Counted from the first letter of the stretch, positions 1-8,305 are shown. The stretch is DNA of 64,000 nt from SVFI01 sp045588655 (GCA_045588655.1 JAZNEP010000043.1:1-64000); one strand, 5' to 3'. Translations and numbers: made by a program. Notes: generated from the letters alone by a model not told the origin.

Positions 1-126
1 GCGAAGCAAAATCCGGACGAATATGAACCTTGGCAAAAAGCATTGATGAGTGCAGTGGGGAAAAAGTGTGATTGGACAGATAAGTCGTATTTAGAGCCAA
101 TGTTGAAGTACATTGAAGAATTATAA
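1..126 (+). CDS. C-terminal end of an unrecognised protein (partial)
   Basis: The window opens inside a reading frame that ends at a TAA at 124-126, leaving 41 residues. The tail is rich in Trp, Lys and acidic residues (it contains EPWQKALMSAV and YLEPMLKYIEEL) and has no membrane segment. No family is recognised from so short a piece. It is followed by coding debris rather than an intact gene, so it may be the last intact gene before a decayed patch, or itself part of a broken gene. Confidence 0.5.
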   Translation, partial: AKQNPDEYEPWQKALMSAVGKKCDWTDKSYLEPMLKYIEEL

Positions 127-262
127 TTTTAGAGAGCTATATGAAAAAGTACTACATCAGCATTTGTTGCGTCGTCCTTGGAGCAAAAAGGAGATGTTTG
201 ATAATCTATTACAATATAAAACATATGAGTTTTTGCCTTGGGAAAAAGAGATGCCACTTTAA
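107..262 (+). pseudogene. Coding remnant, no start codon
   Basis: A frame shifted relative to the upstream partial gene is open from 107 to a TAA at 260-262. From about 131 it reads like a real protein (RELYEKVLHQHLLRRP, then YEFLPWEKEMPL), with ordinary codon use but no plausible start or ribosome site. It may be the frameshifted continuation of the preceding gene or the tail of a separate lost gene. The following 120 bases up to the next gene hold only a short hairpin (CTTTCAG pairing with CTGAAAG near 283-310). Confidence 0.35.
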
Positions 263-382
263 TAAAAACAGGGAATGAAGAGAAACTTTCAGGCGCCTGG
301 TGAGACTGAAAGCACGCGTTTATTTGAATTTATGGTGGTGTCGAAAATGTAAAGTCATTTTAACAAAAGGAGGAGCAATGAA

Positions 383-1642
383 ATGGAAAAATATTTAGTA
401 AAACATATTTGGGAGCAGGACTTTGGGTGCGAGGGTGTGGCAGAGGATATGTCCACTATGCTAGATTTATATTTAGAGACGCTTGATGTATATAGGGAAG
501 AAAAGAAGATTTCTGTATTAGAATCAGAACTTAAAAGAAAAGAGATTAATGAGGGTGAGGTTGTTGTATTTAATCCACAAGGTGAATTGTTAAAAAGCGG
601 AGTTTTGGTTAATCCGATGCAACTGATTTTAAAACATAGCAAGACAGATATTGAGAAAATAGAGAGTGTTTATTGTTCAGATACTGATTGGTTTGAAATA
701 ACTATAATAATTAATGATGAGGAAAAGCTGATACTTGAGGTTAAAGATTCCATAGCAGGAGTTGATTTAAGTGGCTTAGAGAAAATAAGGAATCTACAGA
801 AGTTAAATTGTGCATTTGATTGGGCCATTAATGTTGATTCAATCTCAGAGTTGATACAATTGACGGAATTAAAAATTATAGGTGCAAATGTATCAAGTTT
901 CGAGTTTGTAAAAAATCTGAACAAATTAAAAGTTCTCAATTTAAGAAGAAGACAGGATAATGATGATATCTTTGATATTTCAGCAATTATCAATTTACCG
1001 GAGTTAGAAAGTTTATGCTTGAGTTGTCGAAAAATTATGGATATATCATATCTTTCCGAACTAAGAAATTTAAAAGAATTAATTCTGGGAACATGCGGTA
1101 TCGAAGATGTGTCAGTTCTTGGTAATCTTGAGAAATTAGAAAGATTAACTCTGTTTGGCAATAAGAAAATCAAGAATCTTAATGTGTTTGAGCATTTACA
1201 GAATTTGAAATTCTTAAATATTTCATTCATGAATAGTAAGCTGGATTTTTCAAAAATAGGATATCTTAACAGATTAGTGGAATTGGAAATTTCGGATAAT
1301 ACTGCAAAGATAGATTTATCTTTTTTACAGAATCTTGGAAACTTAAGAAAATTGAATATAGACTATTGTAAAAACATAACGGATATTTCTGCCTTTGAAT
1401 ACCTCCATCTGCTTGAAGAGTTGCGGATGAACGATATTAAGAAGATTACAGACTACAATCCGATTGGAAAATTAGTACATTTGAAGAATATTGTTATGAA
1501 TAATGCAAATAATCTGGAAGATATTTCGTTTTTACATAATTTAAAGGAATTGGAGTATGTGGAGTTATTTGGAAACAGAAAAATAAAAGATTTTTCACCG
1601 ATTGAACATGTGAAAGAGGTAAAACATAGTGAAAGAAGGTAA
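383..1642 (+). CDS. Cytoplasmic leucine-rich-repeat protein
   Basis: This 419-residue protein has no signal peptide or membrane segment, so it probably stays in the cytoplasm. Residues 1 to about 125 form an unrecognised N-terminal domain. From about residue 125 to the end come roughly twelve leucine-rich repeats of 22-24 residues with the pattern LxxLxxLxLxxxxIxDISxLxxL, for example NLKELILGTCGIEDVSVLG. Such repeats are a binding scaffold; the partner is unknown. The start is ATG 383, ten bases after GGAGG at 368-372; an earlier ATG at 378 gives only six codons. The frame stays open for another 27 codons beyond the TAA, which suggests a shortened C-terminus. The neighbours are remnants, so the locus looks unstable. 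Confidence 0.75.
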   Translation: MEKYLVKHIWEQDFGCEGVAEDMSTMLDLYLETLDVYREEKKISVLESELKRKEINEGEVVVFNPQGELLKSGVLVNPMQLILKHSKTDIEKIESVYCSDTDWFEITIIINDEEKLILEVKDSIAGVDLSGLEKIRNLQKLNCAFDWAINVDSISELIQLTELKIIGANVSSFEFVKNLNKLKVLNLRRRQDNDDIFDISAIINLPELESLCLSCRKIMDISYLSELRNLKELILGTCGIEDVSVLGNLEKLERLTLFGNKKIKNLNVFEHLQNLKFLNISFMNSKLDFSKIGYLNRLVELEISDNTAKIDLSFLQNLGNLRKLNIDYCKNITDISAFEYLHLLEELRMNDIKKITDYNPIGKLVHLKNIVMNNANNLEDISFLHNLKELEYVELFGNRKIKDFSPIEHVKEVKHSERR

Positions 1643-1723
1643 GAACTAGCATTTGGTGAATGGTTGGATGAACAGTTAGCTATGTGCGAGGAAGAAATAG
1701 TAGTATTTAATGTAAACATTTAG
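1643..1723 (+). pseudogene. In-frame coding tail after the LRR stop codon
   Basis: Directly after the TAA of the leucine-rich-repeat gene the same frame stays open for 26 codons to a TAG at 1721-1723. It encodes a peptide with normal protein character (FGEWLDEQLAMCEEEIVVFN). Its last part resembles the EGEVVVFNPQ stretch in the N-terminal domain of the same LRR protein. It has no start or ribosome site of its own. It could be the former C-terminus cut off by a nonsense change, or the start of a lost second copy. Confidence 0.4.
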
Positions 1724-1755
1724 TCTGGGAGATTTGAATTTTACGAGGTGAACGT

Positions 1756-2103
1756 ATGCGAATTGGTGAAGTATGTTTAAATACAAATGATGTCATAACA
1801 CTTGCAAATTTTTATAAGAAATTGTTAGGAATAGATAATGGTAGCAATGCTGAAATACATCAAACATTAATATGTGAGGAAACACAACTTACGATATATA
1901 ATGATGGTACAAACAAGAATAATAACAACCAAAATATTAGCTTAGCATTTACAGTGGATGACATTGAGGCAGAATATAAAAAACTACTTACTATGGGGGT
2001 TGAGATTATTGAAAAACCAACGAAGCGTCCGTGGGGAACTGTTAATATGAGTTTTCATGATCCTGATAGAAATCTTATATATTTTAGAAGTTTTTCTGAC
2101 TAA
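1756..2103 (+). CDS. VOC (glyoxalase/bleomycin-resistance fold) protein
   Basis: The 115-residue product has the single-domain VOC layout: an opening CLNTNDVITLANFYKKLLG segment, a central SLAFTVDDIEAEYKKL strand-helix unit, and a closing FHDPDRNLIYF motif. This family includes glyoxalases, dioxygenases and drug-binding proteins, and usually holds a metal through His and Glu; the exact substrate cannot be told. The protein is soluble and the family typically dimerises. The start ATG 1756 follows GAGGTG at 1746-1751. It stands alone between decayed genes, and no operon partner is evident. Confidence 0.8.
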   Translation: MRIGEVCLNTNDVITLANFYKKLLGIDNGSNAEIHQTLICEETQLTIYNDGTNKNNNNQNISLAFTVDDIEAEYKKLLTMGVEIIEKPTKRPWGTVNMSFHDPDRNLIYFRSFSD

Positions 2104-2203
2104 TACGAATTTCAGACTCGTAGAAAACAAAAAATCTTGAATTTGTAGAGATTATTAACTTTGAAAATAAACTACAATGATAGCCCCAAATTGAGGTGAG
2201 CGT

Positions 2204-2323
2204 ATGATTATCAGAAAAGCGACAGAAGAAGATGTAAAGCAAATTACTGAGATTCTTGTTGAAAACTGGAAAATTGCATACCATGGATGGGGTAATCGGG
2301 AATATAATAGATGCGAACATTAG
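2204..2323 (+). pseudogene. Truncated GNAT acetyltransferase, N-terminal stub
   Basis: A 39-codon frame starts at ATG 2204 behind GAGGTGAG (2193-2200) and begins MIIRKATEEDVKQITEIL, then NWKIAYHG, which is typical of the first strand and helix of GNAT N-acetyltransferases. It then runs into unrelated residues and a TAG. A full GNAT domain is about 140-160 residues and holds the acetyl-CoA loop, which is missing here, so the stub should be inactive. The good ribosome site suggests the loss is recent. Confidence 0.7.
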
Positions 2324-2341
2324 CATGAAGGGGGAAGAACT

Positions 2342-3004
2342 GTGTTGGATATATTAATTGTAGAAGATAACAAAGAAATAGGTACATTATTATGCGATTT
2401 CCTGCGGAAAGAAAATTACACGGTCAGTGTGGCACAGACGGGCGAAAAAGCTTTGGAATTGTACGAAGCATACGGAGCCAGAGTGATTGTACTGGACATT
2501 ATGCTTCCCGGAATGGATGGTTTTGCGGTTTGTTCCAAAATCAGGGAAACATCCAATACCCATATTTTAATTGCCAGTGCCAGGGTGGAAAAGAATGATA
2601 AGTTAAAGGGCCTTAATCTCGGTGCAGACGATTACATTGAGAAACCATATGATGTAGATATTTTAATTGCCAAGATCAATGGTATTTTTAAAAGGAAATA
2701 CGGGCAGACAGAGATCGCATCCGACAATATTCGGTTAAATACCGTGCAACAAACGTTATATGTAGATGAGCAAAAGAAAAAGGTGACAGAAAAGGAATTT
2801 GAACTTTTAAAACTGCTGATGGAAAATAAAAATGTAACGATGAAGAAGGAATATTTGTTTCATACTGTTTGGGGAAGTGACAGTGATTCGGAACTTCAGA
2901 CACTGACGGTACATATTAAGTGGCTTAGGGAAAAAATAGAGGAAGATCCGAAAAAGCCTAAGCATATTATTACGGAGTGGGGAGTAGGATATCGGTTTGA
3001 GTAG
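2342..3004 (+). CDS. OmpR-family response regulator
   Basis: The 220-residue protein has an N-terminal receiver domain (residues 2-115) and a C-terminal winged-helix DNA-binding domain (about 125-220, ending in HIITEWGVGYRFE). The phosphorylation site is Asp52 in VLDIMLPGMDG; the conserved Lys lies in IEKPYDV. It should be phosphorylated by the kinase whose TTG start overlaps its last eight bases, and then bind promoter DNA. The start is GTG 2342 behind the purine-rich GGGGGAAGAA. The kinase and the FtsX-type ABC genes that follow suggest it controls that transporter. Confidence 0.93.
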   Translation: MLDILIVEDNKEIGTLLCDFLRKENYTVSVAQTGEKALELYEAYGARVIVLDIMLPGMDGFAVCSKIRETSNTHILIASARVEKNDKLKGLNLGADDYIEKPYDVDILIAKINGIFKRKYGQTEIASDNIRLNTVQQTLYVDEQKKKVTEKEFELLKLLMENKNVTMKKEYLFHTVWGSDSDSELQTLTVHIKWLREKIEEDPKKPKHIITEWGVGYRFE

Positions 3005-4232
3005 ATTTAAACTTTTTACATTTTGGATTGTCATAGTTGAAATATTGATTATACTGCTTGTAAACGGACTGTATATCTATCAAAATAGTGACAGTGGAGC
3101 AAGGCTGTATCTGGTGGAAGCAAGGCGTGCGATCAGGGAAATTGAAAAGCAGCAATTAAAAGATGACGAAATAGAAGCAATGAGTTTAGAGAAGTATGAG
3201 ACTCTGGTTGAGATCAGAGAGTTTTTTGCAGGAGAAGTCTGTGAGCATGACTATCTGGTGGAAGAAATAGGCGGTAAACTATATCGGATAGAATATATAG
3301 ACGAAAGAAGTATTCTTTTGCCTTTGTATATAAATCTCGCTCTGTTTGGTATGCTGATTGTGACGATCATTGTGCTCGTGTATGTATACCGGAAAGTTTT
3401 AAAGCCGTTTCACGATATGAGTAATTTGTCTTATGAACTTGCGAAAGGAAATTTATCCATGCCCATAAAAGAGGAAAAAAGCAAACTGTTTGGTCGTTTT
3501 CTGTGGGGAATGGACATGCTCCGTGAAAAACTTGAGGATAACAAGGAAAAAGAACTTGAATTTCAGAAGGAGCGTAAGACCTTGATTCTTTCTTTGTCAC
3601 ACGATATTAAGACGCCGCTTTCTTCCATCGAATTATATTCGAAAGCGCTGTCGGAGGATTTGTATGACACACAGGAGAGAAAGGATGAAGCTTTGCAGGG
3701 CATTGCAAGGAATGTGAAAGAAATCAAGGGGTATGTGGACGAGATTGTAACAGCATCCAGAGAAGATTTTCTGAATCAGGAAGTCATAATGGGAGAGTAT
3801 TACCTTTCGGAAGTTATGAAAGTCACAGAAAGCTATTATATGGATAAGTTGTCTGTGCTTCACACCGAATTTCAAGTGGATGAAATCGAGGAGTGTCTGC
3901 TGAAAGGGGATAAGAACCGTATGGTTGAGGTCCTGCAAAATGTCATGGAAAATGCTATAAAATACGGCGATGGTAAACGGATTCATATTTCGTTTGGAGA
4001 GGAAGAGGACTGCAAATTAATACATATCGAGAATTCGGGCAGCAGTTTGAAAAAAGAGGAACTTCCGAATCTCTTTGATTCTTTCTATCGCGGAAGCAAC
4101 AGCAGCGGGGTGAAAGGTAGCGGGCTTGGACTCTATATATGCAGAACATTGATGCGCAAAATGGAGGGTGAAGTGTATGCAGAGTGCATGACGGACGGTT
4201 TTATGATTACAGTAGTAGTGCGGAAGGCATAA
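2997..4232 (+). CDS. Sensor histidine kinase, two membrane segments with HAMP
   Basis: This 411-residue kinase has a first membrane helix at about residues 5-25, an outside loop of roughly 75 residues, and a second helix at about 105-127. A HAMP-like linker follows, then the dimerisation/phosphoacceptor domain with His in SLSHDIKTPLSSI, and an ATPase domain with MENAIKYG (N box) and GSGLGLYICR (G2 box). It should autophosphorylate and pass the phosphate to the response regulator upstream. The start is TTG 2997 inside the end of the regulator gene, with GGAGTAGGA just upstream, implying coupled translation. The sizeable outside loop differs from classical BceS-type kinases, which have almost none. 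Confidence 0.92.
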   Translation: MSRFKLFTFWIVIVEILIILLVNGLYIYQNSDSGARLYLVEARRAIREIEKQQLKDDEIEAMSLEKYETLVEIREFFAGEVCEHDYLVEEIGGKLYRIEYIDERSILLPLYINLALFGMLIVTIIVLVYVYRKVLKPFHDMSNLSYELAKGNLSMPIKEEKSKLFGRFLWGMDMLREKLEDNKEKELEFQKERKTLILSLSHDIKTPLSSIELYSKALSEDLYDTQERKDEALQGIARNVKEIKGYVDEIVTASREDFLNQEVIMGEYYLSEVMKVTESYYMDKLSVLHTEFQVDEIEECLLKGDKNRMVEVLQNVMENAIKYGDGKRIHISFGEEEDCKLIHIENSGSSLKKEELPNLFDSFYRGSNSSGVKGSGLGLYICRTLMRKMEGEVYAECMTDGFMITVVVRKA

Positions 4233-4261
4233 AAGGGCTATATTCATGTAGTCCTTTTTTT
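4231..4261 (+). terminator. Rho-independent terminator after the two-component genes
   Basis: AAAAGGGCTA at 4231-4240 pairs with TAGTCCTTTT at 4249-4258, with one G-T wobble, and ends in a T run. It lies at the kinase stop codon. TATAAT directly after the T run (4261-4266) could serve as a -10 for the downstream transporter transcript, but no convincing -35 is seen. Confidence 0.75.
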
Positions 4262-4280
4262 ATAATGTCAAAAGAGAGAA

Positions 4281-4359
4281 TTCAGAGCCACATTCGCAAA
4301 AGCGACCTATGCAAGCAAGCTTGCCAGGTTGCTTGTTCATAAATCCGCATGGCTCTGAA
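4281..4359 (+). other. 79-nt folded element, candidate structured leader RNA
   Basis: TTCAGAGCCA (4281-4290) and TGGCTCTGAA (4350-4359) form a perfect 10-bp outer stem. Inside it sit a small hairpin TCGC-AAAA-GCGA and a second hairpin in which CAAGCAA pairs with TTGCTTG. Together these resemble a three-way junction. The element lies between the kinase terminator and the permease start, so it would sit in the 5' leader of the transporter mRNA if transcription starts near 4270. It matches no riboswitch class I recognise. A short palindromic repeat of the genome is the main alternative. Confidence 0.5.
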
Positions 4360-4386
4360 GGTTAGTATTTAAGGATTATTTAATAA

Positions 4387-4421
4387 TTTCTCTTGTAGAA
4401 TCAGCTCAGAAGCAAGAGAAA
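4387..4421 (+). promoter_or_regulatory. Hairpin abutting the permease ribosome binding site
   Basis: TTTCTCTTG (4387-4395) pairs perfectly with CAAGAGAAA (4413-4421), and the GGAG ribosome site begins at 4422. The stem therefore touches the Shine-Dalgarno sequence of the permease gene (ATG 4433). It could lower translation initiation, or be resolved by a factor or by the folded element just upstream. Confidence 0.45.
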
Positions 4422-4432
4422 GGAGCAAAGAA

Positions 4433-6820
4433 ATGTATTTAAACATACTGAAAAAAGATTTAAAACGAAAAAAGGCAATGAATATTATACTACTTTTATT
4501 TATTATTCTTGCCACTATGTTTGTATCGTCAAGTGTAAACAACATTATCAATGTTACGACGGCACTGGACGATTATTTGGAAATGGCGGATGTGCCGGAC
4601 TATTTAATACTTACAATGGATAAAATGCTTAAGGTTGATGTGGAAGAAGCATTGGGCGAGGCAACATCGATTGAAAGTTACGATGCGGAAAAAATCATCT
4701 TCATGTTTTCGGAACATCTGATGTTTGAGGATGAGGCGATGACAGAAAATTTGAAGAACGCCAATATTGGCACCCATATGCTTCAAAGTGACAAAGAGTT
4801 TGTGGCAAATTATTTCCTTGAGGATGGCAGTATTTTGCGGGAAGTAAGAAATGGCGAGATTTATATCACATCCGGTAAAGCAAAAACAATCGGGCTAAAG
4901 CGGGGGGATAAGATTCTCATTGAAATCGAAAATGTGAGACGGGAATTTACTTTTGCCGGGATAATTAAGGATGCTGCTTTGGGGGCTGATTCGAATAATA
5001 TGTGCAGATATATCATAAGCGAAGAGGAGTTTGATGCGTATATTTCGGATGATACCATAAGGTCCTATTATGGCGGAAACATTTATGGTATCCATACAAA
5101 TGATTTGTCTCAAACCAAATCGGAACTTTTGCAGGCATCGGAATACTTTGCGTTTACGGCTGACAGAGCTTTGATAGAATTCACTTATATCTTCGATATG
5201 GTGGTAACCGGAATTCTTTTAGTGATAAGTATCATTCTTATTTTAATCGCATTTGTGGTTCTGCGATTTACGATTACGTTTACATTGTCGGAGGAATTCA
5301 GGGAAATCGGTGTGATGAAGGCGATCGGTATCCAGGATTGGAAAATTCGAAGTCTTTATCTGGTAAAGTATGCGGCGATTGCTATGATCGGTGCAGTTAT
5401 TGGGCTTGCTTTAAGCTTTCCTTTTGGGGAAATGCTTATGGAGGTTTCTTCTATGTCAATCATCATCAGCGGGCAGACTACGGTTGTGTTCCATGTAGTA
5501 TGTGCGATGCTTGTTGTGGGAATTGTATTGCTGTTTTGCTATGGTTGTACCGGTAAGGTTAAAAAAATGACTCCCATTGATGCAATCCGCAGTGGCCAGA
5601 CCGGAGAACGTTTTCGGAAAAAGAGTATCATGAGTCTTAGGACATCGAAGTTTTCTGCAACGTCCTTCCTTGCGATGAATGATATTGTCAGCAGTCCGAA
5701 GCGTTATAGCATTATAACCTTGACGTTTTTCCTTTGCCTGACCCTTATGTTAATTCTTTCGACAACCGTTTTCACAATGAAGAGCGGAACGCTGATAAGT
5801 GCCTTTGGACTTCCTGCATATGATATTTCAATAGACTTGGATAATGCAGAATATTTAACAGAGGGAGGAGCGCAGCGTCTGAAAGAAGATCTGGAGGATA
5901 TGGAGAAGCTTTTTGTCGAACATGGTATTCCGGCAAAGTGTTTTCGACAAGCAGGATTTTTGCTTCCGGTAATATATGGTGATACCGTGATGAGTATTCA
6001 GGTTCAGCAGGGAATCGGGAGTACAATGGACAGCTATGAATATACAGAAGGAACTATGCCGGTAAATGCGGATGAAATAGCGATAACAAAAATGTCAGCA
6101 GAAAAGCTGAATGCGAATATCGGAGATATAGTCACCATCCGGACAATAGACGGCGATAAGGAATATATGATTACTGCGTTCTTTCAGTCAATGACCAATT
6201 TTGGGGATGGGATATGGCTTCATGTGGATGAAGAGATAAATTACAGTCAGGCATCCGGAGTTGGCAACATTTATGTTGTGTTTACGGATCATCCGGATGA
6301 AGACCAAATTGCGAGCAGAATGGAGCAGATCAAAAAGCTGGTTCCGGAGTGTAATAAGATAGAAACATGTGCAAATGATGTGTCAGAGATGCTTGGGGTT
6401 ACAGAGACTCTGGATGTAGTTAAACTTTTGGTTACTATATTGACCATTGTATTAACGATGCTCGTTTCCGTATTGATGGAAAGGTCGTTCATAGCAAAGG
6501 AAGAGGGAGAAATAGCGCTTTTAAAGGCCATCGGTACAAGAAACAGCAGTATCTATGCATATCACACGTTAAGGATGTTGTATGTAGGAATTATTGCAGT
6601 TTTCTTAGGCGAGATTTGTGCAATGCCGCTTACGCATCTTTGTATCGACCCGATTTTTAAAATGATGGGAATGGAGCTTGCAGTGGAATATATTGTAAAT
6701 CCGCTGGAAATGTATCTTATTTTCCCGCTGGTGGTATTACTGACAACTACGTTAAGTACATATTTGACTTCGCTTTATACAAGAAAGATTAAGTCTTCGG
6801 ATACAGCTAATATAGAATAA
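4433..6820 (+). CDS. FtsX/MacB-type ABC transporter permease (large, two FtsX domains)
   Basis: The 795-residue protein begins with a membrane helix (about residues 17-35) and a large outside domain to about residue 250. A first FtsX unit of three helices follows (about 260-385), with EEFREIGVMKAIGIQDWKI as the cytoplasmic coupling segment. After a second short anchor and outside domain (about 420-660), a second FtsX unit ends the protein, with EGEIALLKAIGTRNSSIY. Family members export or detach substrates at the membrane (lipoproteins, antimicrobial peptides, signalling peptides). Its ATPase lies 14 bases downstream. The two-component genes upstream are a likely regulator. The start ATG 4433 follows AAAGGAG. 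Confidence 0.9.
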   Translation: MYLNILKKDLKRKKAMNIILLLFIILATMFVSSSVNNIINVTTALDDYLEMADVPDYLILTMDKMLKVDVEEALGEATSIESYDAEKIIFMFSEHLMFEDEAMTENLKNANIGTHMLQSDKEFVANYFLEDGSILREVRNGEIYITSGKAKTIGLKRGDKILIEIENVRREFTFAGIIKDAALGADSNNMCRYIISEEEFDAYISDDTIRSYYGGNIYGIHTNDLSQTKSELLQASEYFAFTADRALIEFTYIFDMVVTGILLVISIILILIAFVVLRFTITFTLSEEFREIGVMKAIGIQDWKIRSLYLVKYAAIAMIGAVIGLALSFPFGEMLMEVSSMSIIISGQTTVVFHVVCAMLVVGIVLLFCYGCTGKVKKMTPIDAIRSGQTGERFRKKSIMSLRTSKFSATSFLAMNDIVSSPKRYSIITLTFFLCLTLMLILSTTVFTMKSGTLISAFGLPAYDISIDLDNAEYLTEGGAQRLKEDLEDMEKLFVEHGIPAKCFRQAGFLLPVIYGDTVMSIQVQQGIGSTMDSYEYTEGTMPVNADEIAITKMSAEKLNANIGDIVTIRTIDGDKEYMITAFFQSMTNFGDGIWLHVDEEINYSQASGVGNIYVVFTDHPDEDQIASRMEQIKKLVPECNKIETCANDVSEMLGVTETLDVVKLLVTILTIVLTMLVSVLMERSFIAKEEGEIALLKAIGTRNSSIYAYHTLRMLYVGIIAVFLGEICAMPLTHLCIDPIFKMMGMELAVEYIVNPLEMYLIFPLVVLLTTTLSTYLTSLYTRKIKSSDTANIE

Positions 6821-6834
6821 GAAAGGATGCTATT

Positions 6835-7596
6835 ATGAATATTTTAGAAGTAAAAGATCTTTGCAAAACATATATCGTAAACAAACGTCAGAACAACGTT
6901 TTAAAAAATGTAAATTTTACAGTTAGTGAGGGGGAAATGGTGGCAGTTATGGGACCATCCGGTTCCGGTAAATCTACGCTTCTTTATGCGGTTTCCGGTA
7001 TGGATGCCATCACTGCGGGAGAGGTGGAATTTTGTGGTAAGAACATTGCAAAAACGGGCGAAAAGGAGCTTGCAGATTTACGTCTTGACGAGATGGGATT
7101 TATCTTTCAACAGATGTATATGCTTAAAAATCTGACCGTTCTCGACAATATTATTCTTCCGGCGGTGCAATCAAAGAAGAATACCGAAACACGTAAGGAA
7201 ACTGCTAAACGTGGACAGGACTTAATGCGTAAGCTTGGTATTATCGAAATCGCAGACAATGACATTAGCGAAGTTTCGGGCGGACAGCTTCAGAGAGCCT
7301 GTATTTGCCGAAGTATGATCAATAAGCCAAAGGTTTTATTTGCAGATGAACCTACGGGAGCCTTAAACAGAACCGCGTCCAATGAGGTGATGGATGAACT
7401 GGTGAAGTTGAATGAAGAAGGAACAACGATTATGATGGTAACCCATGATGCAAAGGTGGCCGCAAAGTGTTCCAGAGTGTTATATATTGTAGATGGAAAT
7501 ATCAAGGGAGAGTATATTAGTCCTAAAGAAGCCAACGTACAGGAGAAAGATAGGGAGAGAATGTTAAATAACTGGCTGATGGAACTGGGATGGTAA
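6835..7596 (+). CDS. ABC transporter ATP-binding protein, MacB/LolD type
   Basis: The 253-residue ATPase contains Walker A GPSGSGKSTLLYAVSG (about residues 40-55), a Q-loop in FIFQQMYMLKNLTV, the ABC signature VSGGQLQRACICR and Walker B VLFADEPTGALN, followed by the switch His in MMVTHDAKVAAKC. It belongs to the LolD/MacB/BceA group that pairs with FtsX-type permeases. It should drive the 795-residue permease encoded 14 bases upstream. The start ATG 6835 follows GAAAGGATG. No clear terminator follows; only a weak AAGT-ACTT hairpin with T residues appears near 7610-7624. The 200 bases to the next gene also hold short decayed coding (around 7669-7795) and a promoter. Confidence 0.93.
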   Translation: MNILEVKDLCKTYIVNKRQNNVLKNVNFTVSEGEMVAVMGPSGSGKSTLLYAVSGMDAITAGEVEFCGKNIAKTGEKELADLRLDEMGFIFQQMYMLKNLTVLDNIILPAVQSKKNTETRKETAKRGQDLMRKLGIIEIADNDISEVSGGQLQRACICRSMINKPKVLFADEPTGALNRTASNEVMDELVKLNEEGTTIMMVTHDAKVAAKCSRVLYIVDGNIKGEYISPKEANVQEKDRERMLNNWLMELGW

Positions 7597-7726
7597 AATA
7601 TTTTTCAAGTATCTGACTTTTTTTCGGGGCAACAACGAGTTGCTATTTGTAGAAGGAGTGTTCCTATTATAGAATATAGAAAACGTTATGGGGAGTAAAA
7701 AGACATCCAACGCGCACGTTCTTGGC

Positions 7727-7755
7727 TTGAAGAACTGACTAAAATGGAATATAAT
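7727..7755 (+). promoter_or_regulatory. Vegetative-type promoter for the hydrogenase operon
   Basis: TTGAAG (7727-7732) and TATAAT (7750-7755) are separated by 17 bases and lie 45 bases upstream of the first hydrogenase gene. The match to a sigma-A promoter is good. Confidence 0.6.
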
Positions 7756-7799
7756 AGAAACAATTTACTAACACAAAAAACTAAAAAAAGGAGAATACG

Positions 7800-8285
7800 A
7801 TGCTAGACAAAAGCTATTATGAAAAAACAGATGAAATTATAGCAGTATATGGTGCAAAACCGGCCTCACTGATTCCAATCATTCAGGATATTCAGAGTGA
7901 GTATCGCTACTTGCCGTCCGAGCTTTTGGTTTATGTTGCAAAGCAGATTGGCATTACGGAAAGCAAAGCGTACAGTGTTGCAACTTTTTATGAGAATTTC
8001 TCGTTTGAACCGAAGGGAAAATATGTGATTAAAGTGTGTGACGGTACCGCGTGTCATGTACGAAAATCGATTCCGATTCTGGAACGTTTAAATAAGGAAC
8101 TTGGTTTATCGAAAGGCAAAGTGACCACGGATGATATGCTTTTTACATTAGAAACAGTATCTTGCCTGGGCGCATGCGGATTGGCACCGGTTCTTACAGT
8201 AAATGACAAAGTTTTTCCATCGATGACACCGGATACAGCAGCGCAGCTTATTTGCGATTTGCGAGAAGGTAACATAGAAATTTAA
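7800..8285 (+). CDS. hydC: NuoE/HydC-like [2Fe-2S] subunit of an [FeFe]-hydrogenase
   Basis: The 161-residue protein has the NuoE-type thioredoxin fold: an N-terminal helical part with IIPIIQDIQSEYRYLP, and four cysteines for a [2Fe-2S] cluster in KVCDGTACHV (Cx4C) and VSCLGACGLAP (Cx3C). In NADH-dependent [FeFe]-hydrogenases this small subunit carries electrons alongside the NuoF-like flavoprotein. It is the first gene of a tight operon with hydB and hydA and acts in the cytoplasm. Length is normal for the family. Start ATG 7800 follows AAAAAAAGGAG. The order (NuoE-like, NuoF-like, HydA) matches trimeric, often electron-bifurcating hydrogenases. Confidence 0.92.
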   Translation: MLDKSYYEKTDEIIAVYGAKPASLIPIIQDIQSEYRYLPSELLVYVAKQIGITESKAYSVATFYENFSFEPKGKYVIKVCDGTACHVRKSIPILERLNKELGLSKGKVTTDDMLFTLETVSCLGACGLAPVLTVNDKVFPSMTPDTAAQLICDLREGNIEI

Positions 8286-8305
8286 TCGGAGTGACGGAGG
8301 GACAT

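Noticed and set aside
265..320. Possible 3' half of a glycine riboswitch (CTTTCAGGCGCC...CTGAAAG)
   Set aside because: Only one short hairpin with partial likeness; the 5' half and the second aptamer are missing, and the next gene is an LRR protein with no glycine link.
670..1230. Minus-strand frame of 186 residues inside the LRR gene
   Set aside because: Mirror of the repeat-rich plus-strand gene; no ribosome site or family.
2997..7596. Classical BceRS-BceAB antimicrobial-peptide module
   Set aside because: Similar in gene set, but the kinase has an outside loop of about 75 residues and the permease has two FtsX units with large outside domains, unlike typical BceS/BceB; left as a general FtsX-type system.
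7669..7795. Short protein-coding gene upstream of the hydrogenase operon
   Set aside because: Frames read partly protein-like (KDIQRARSWLEELTK) but are broken by a stop and have no ribosome site; a promoter lies within.
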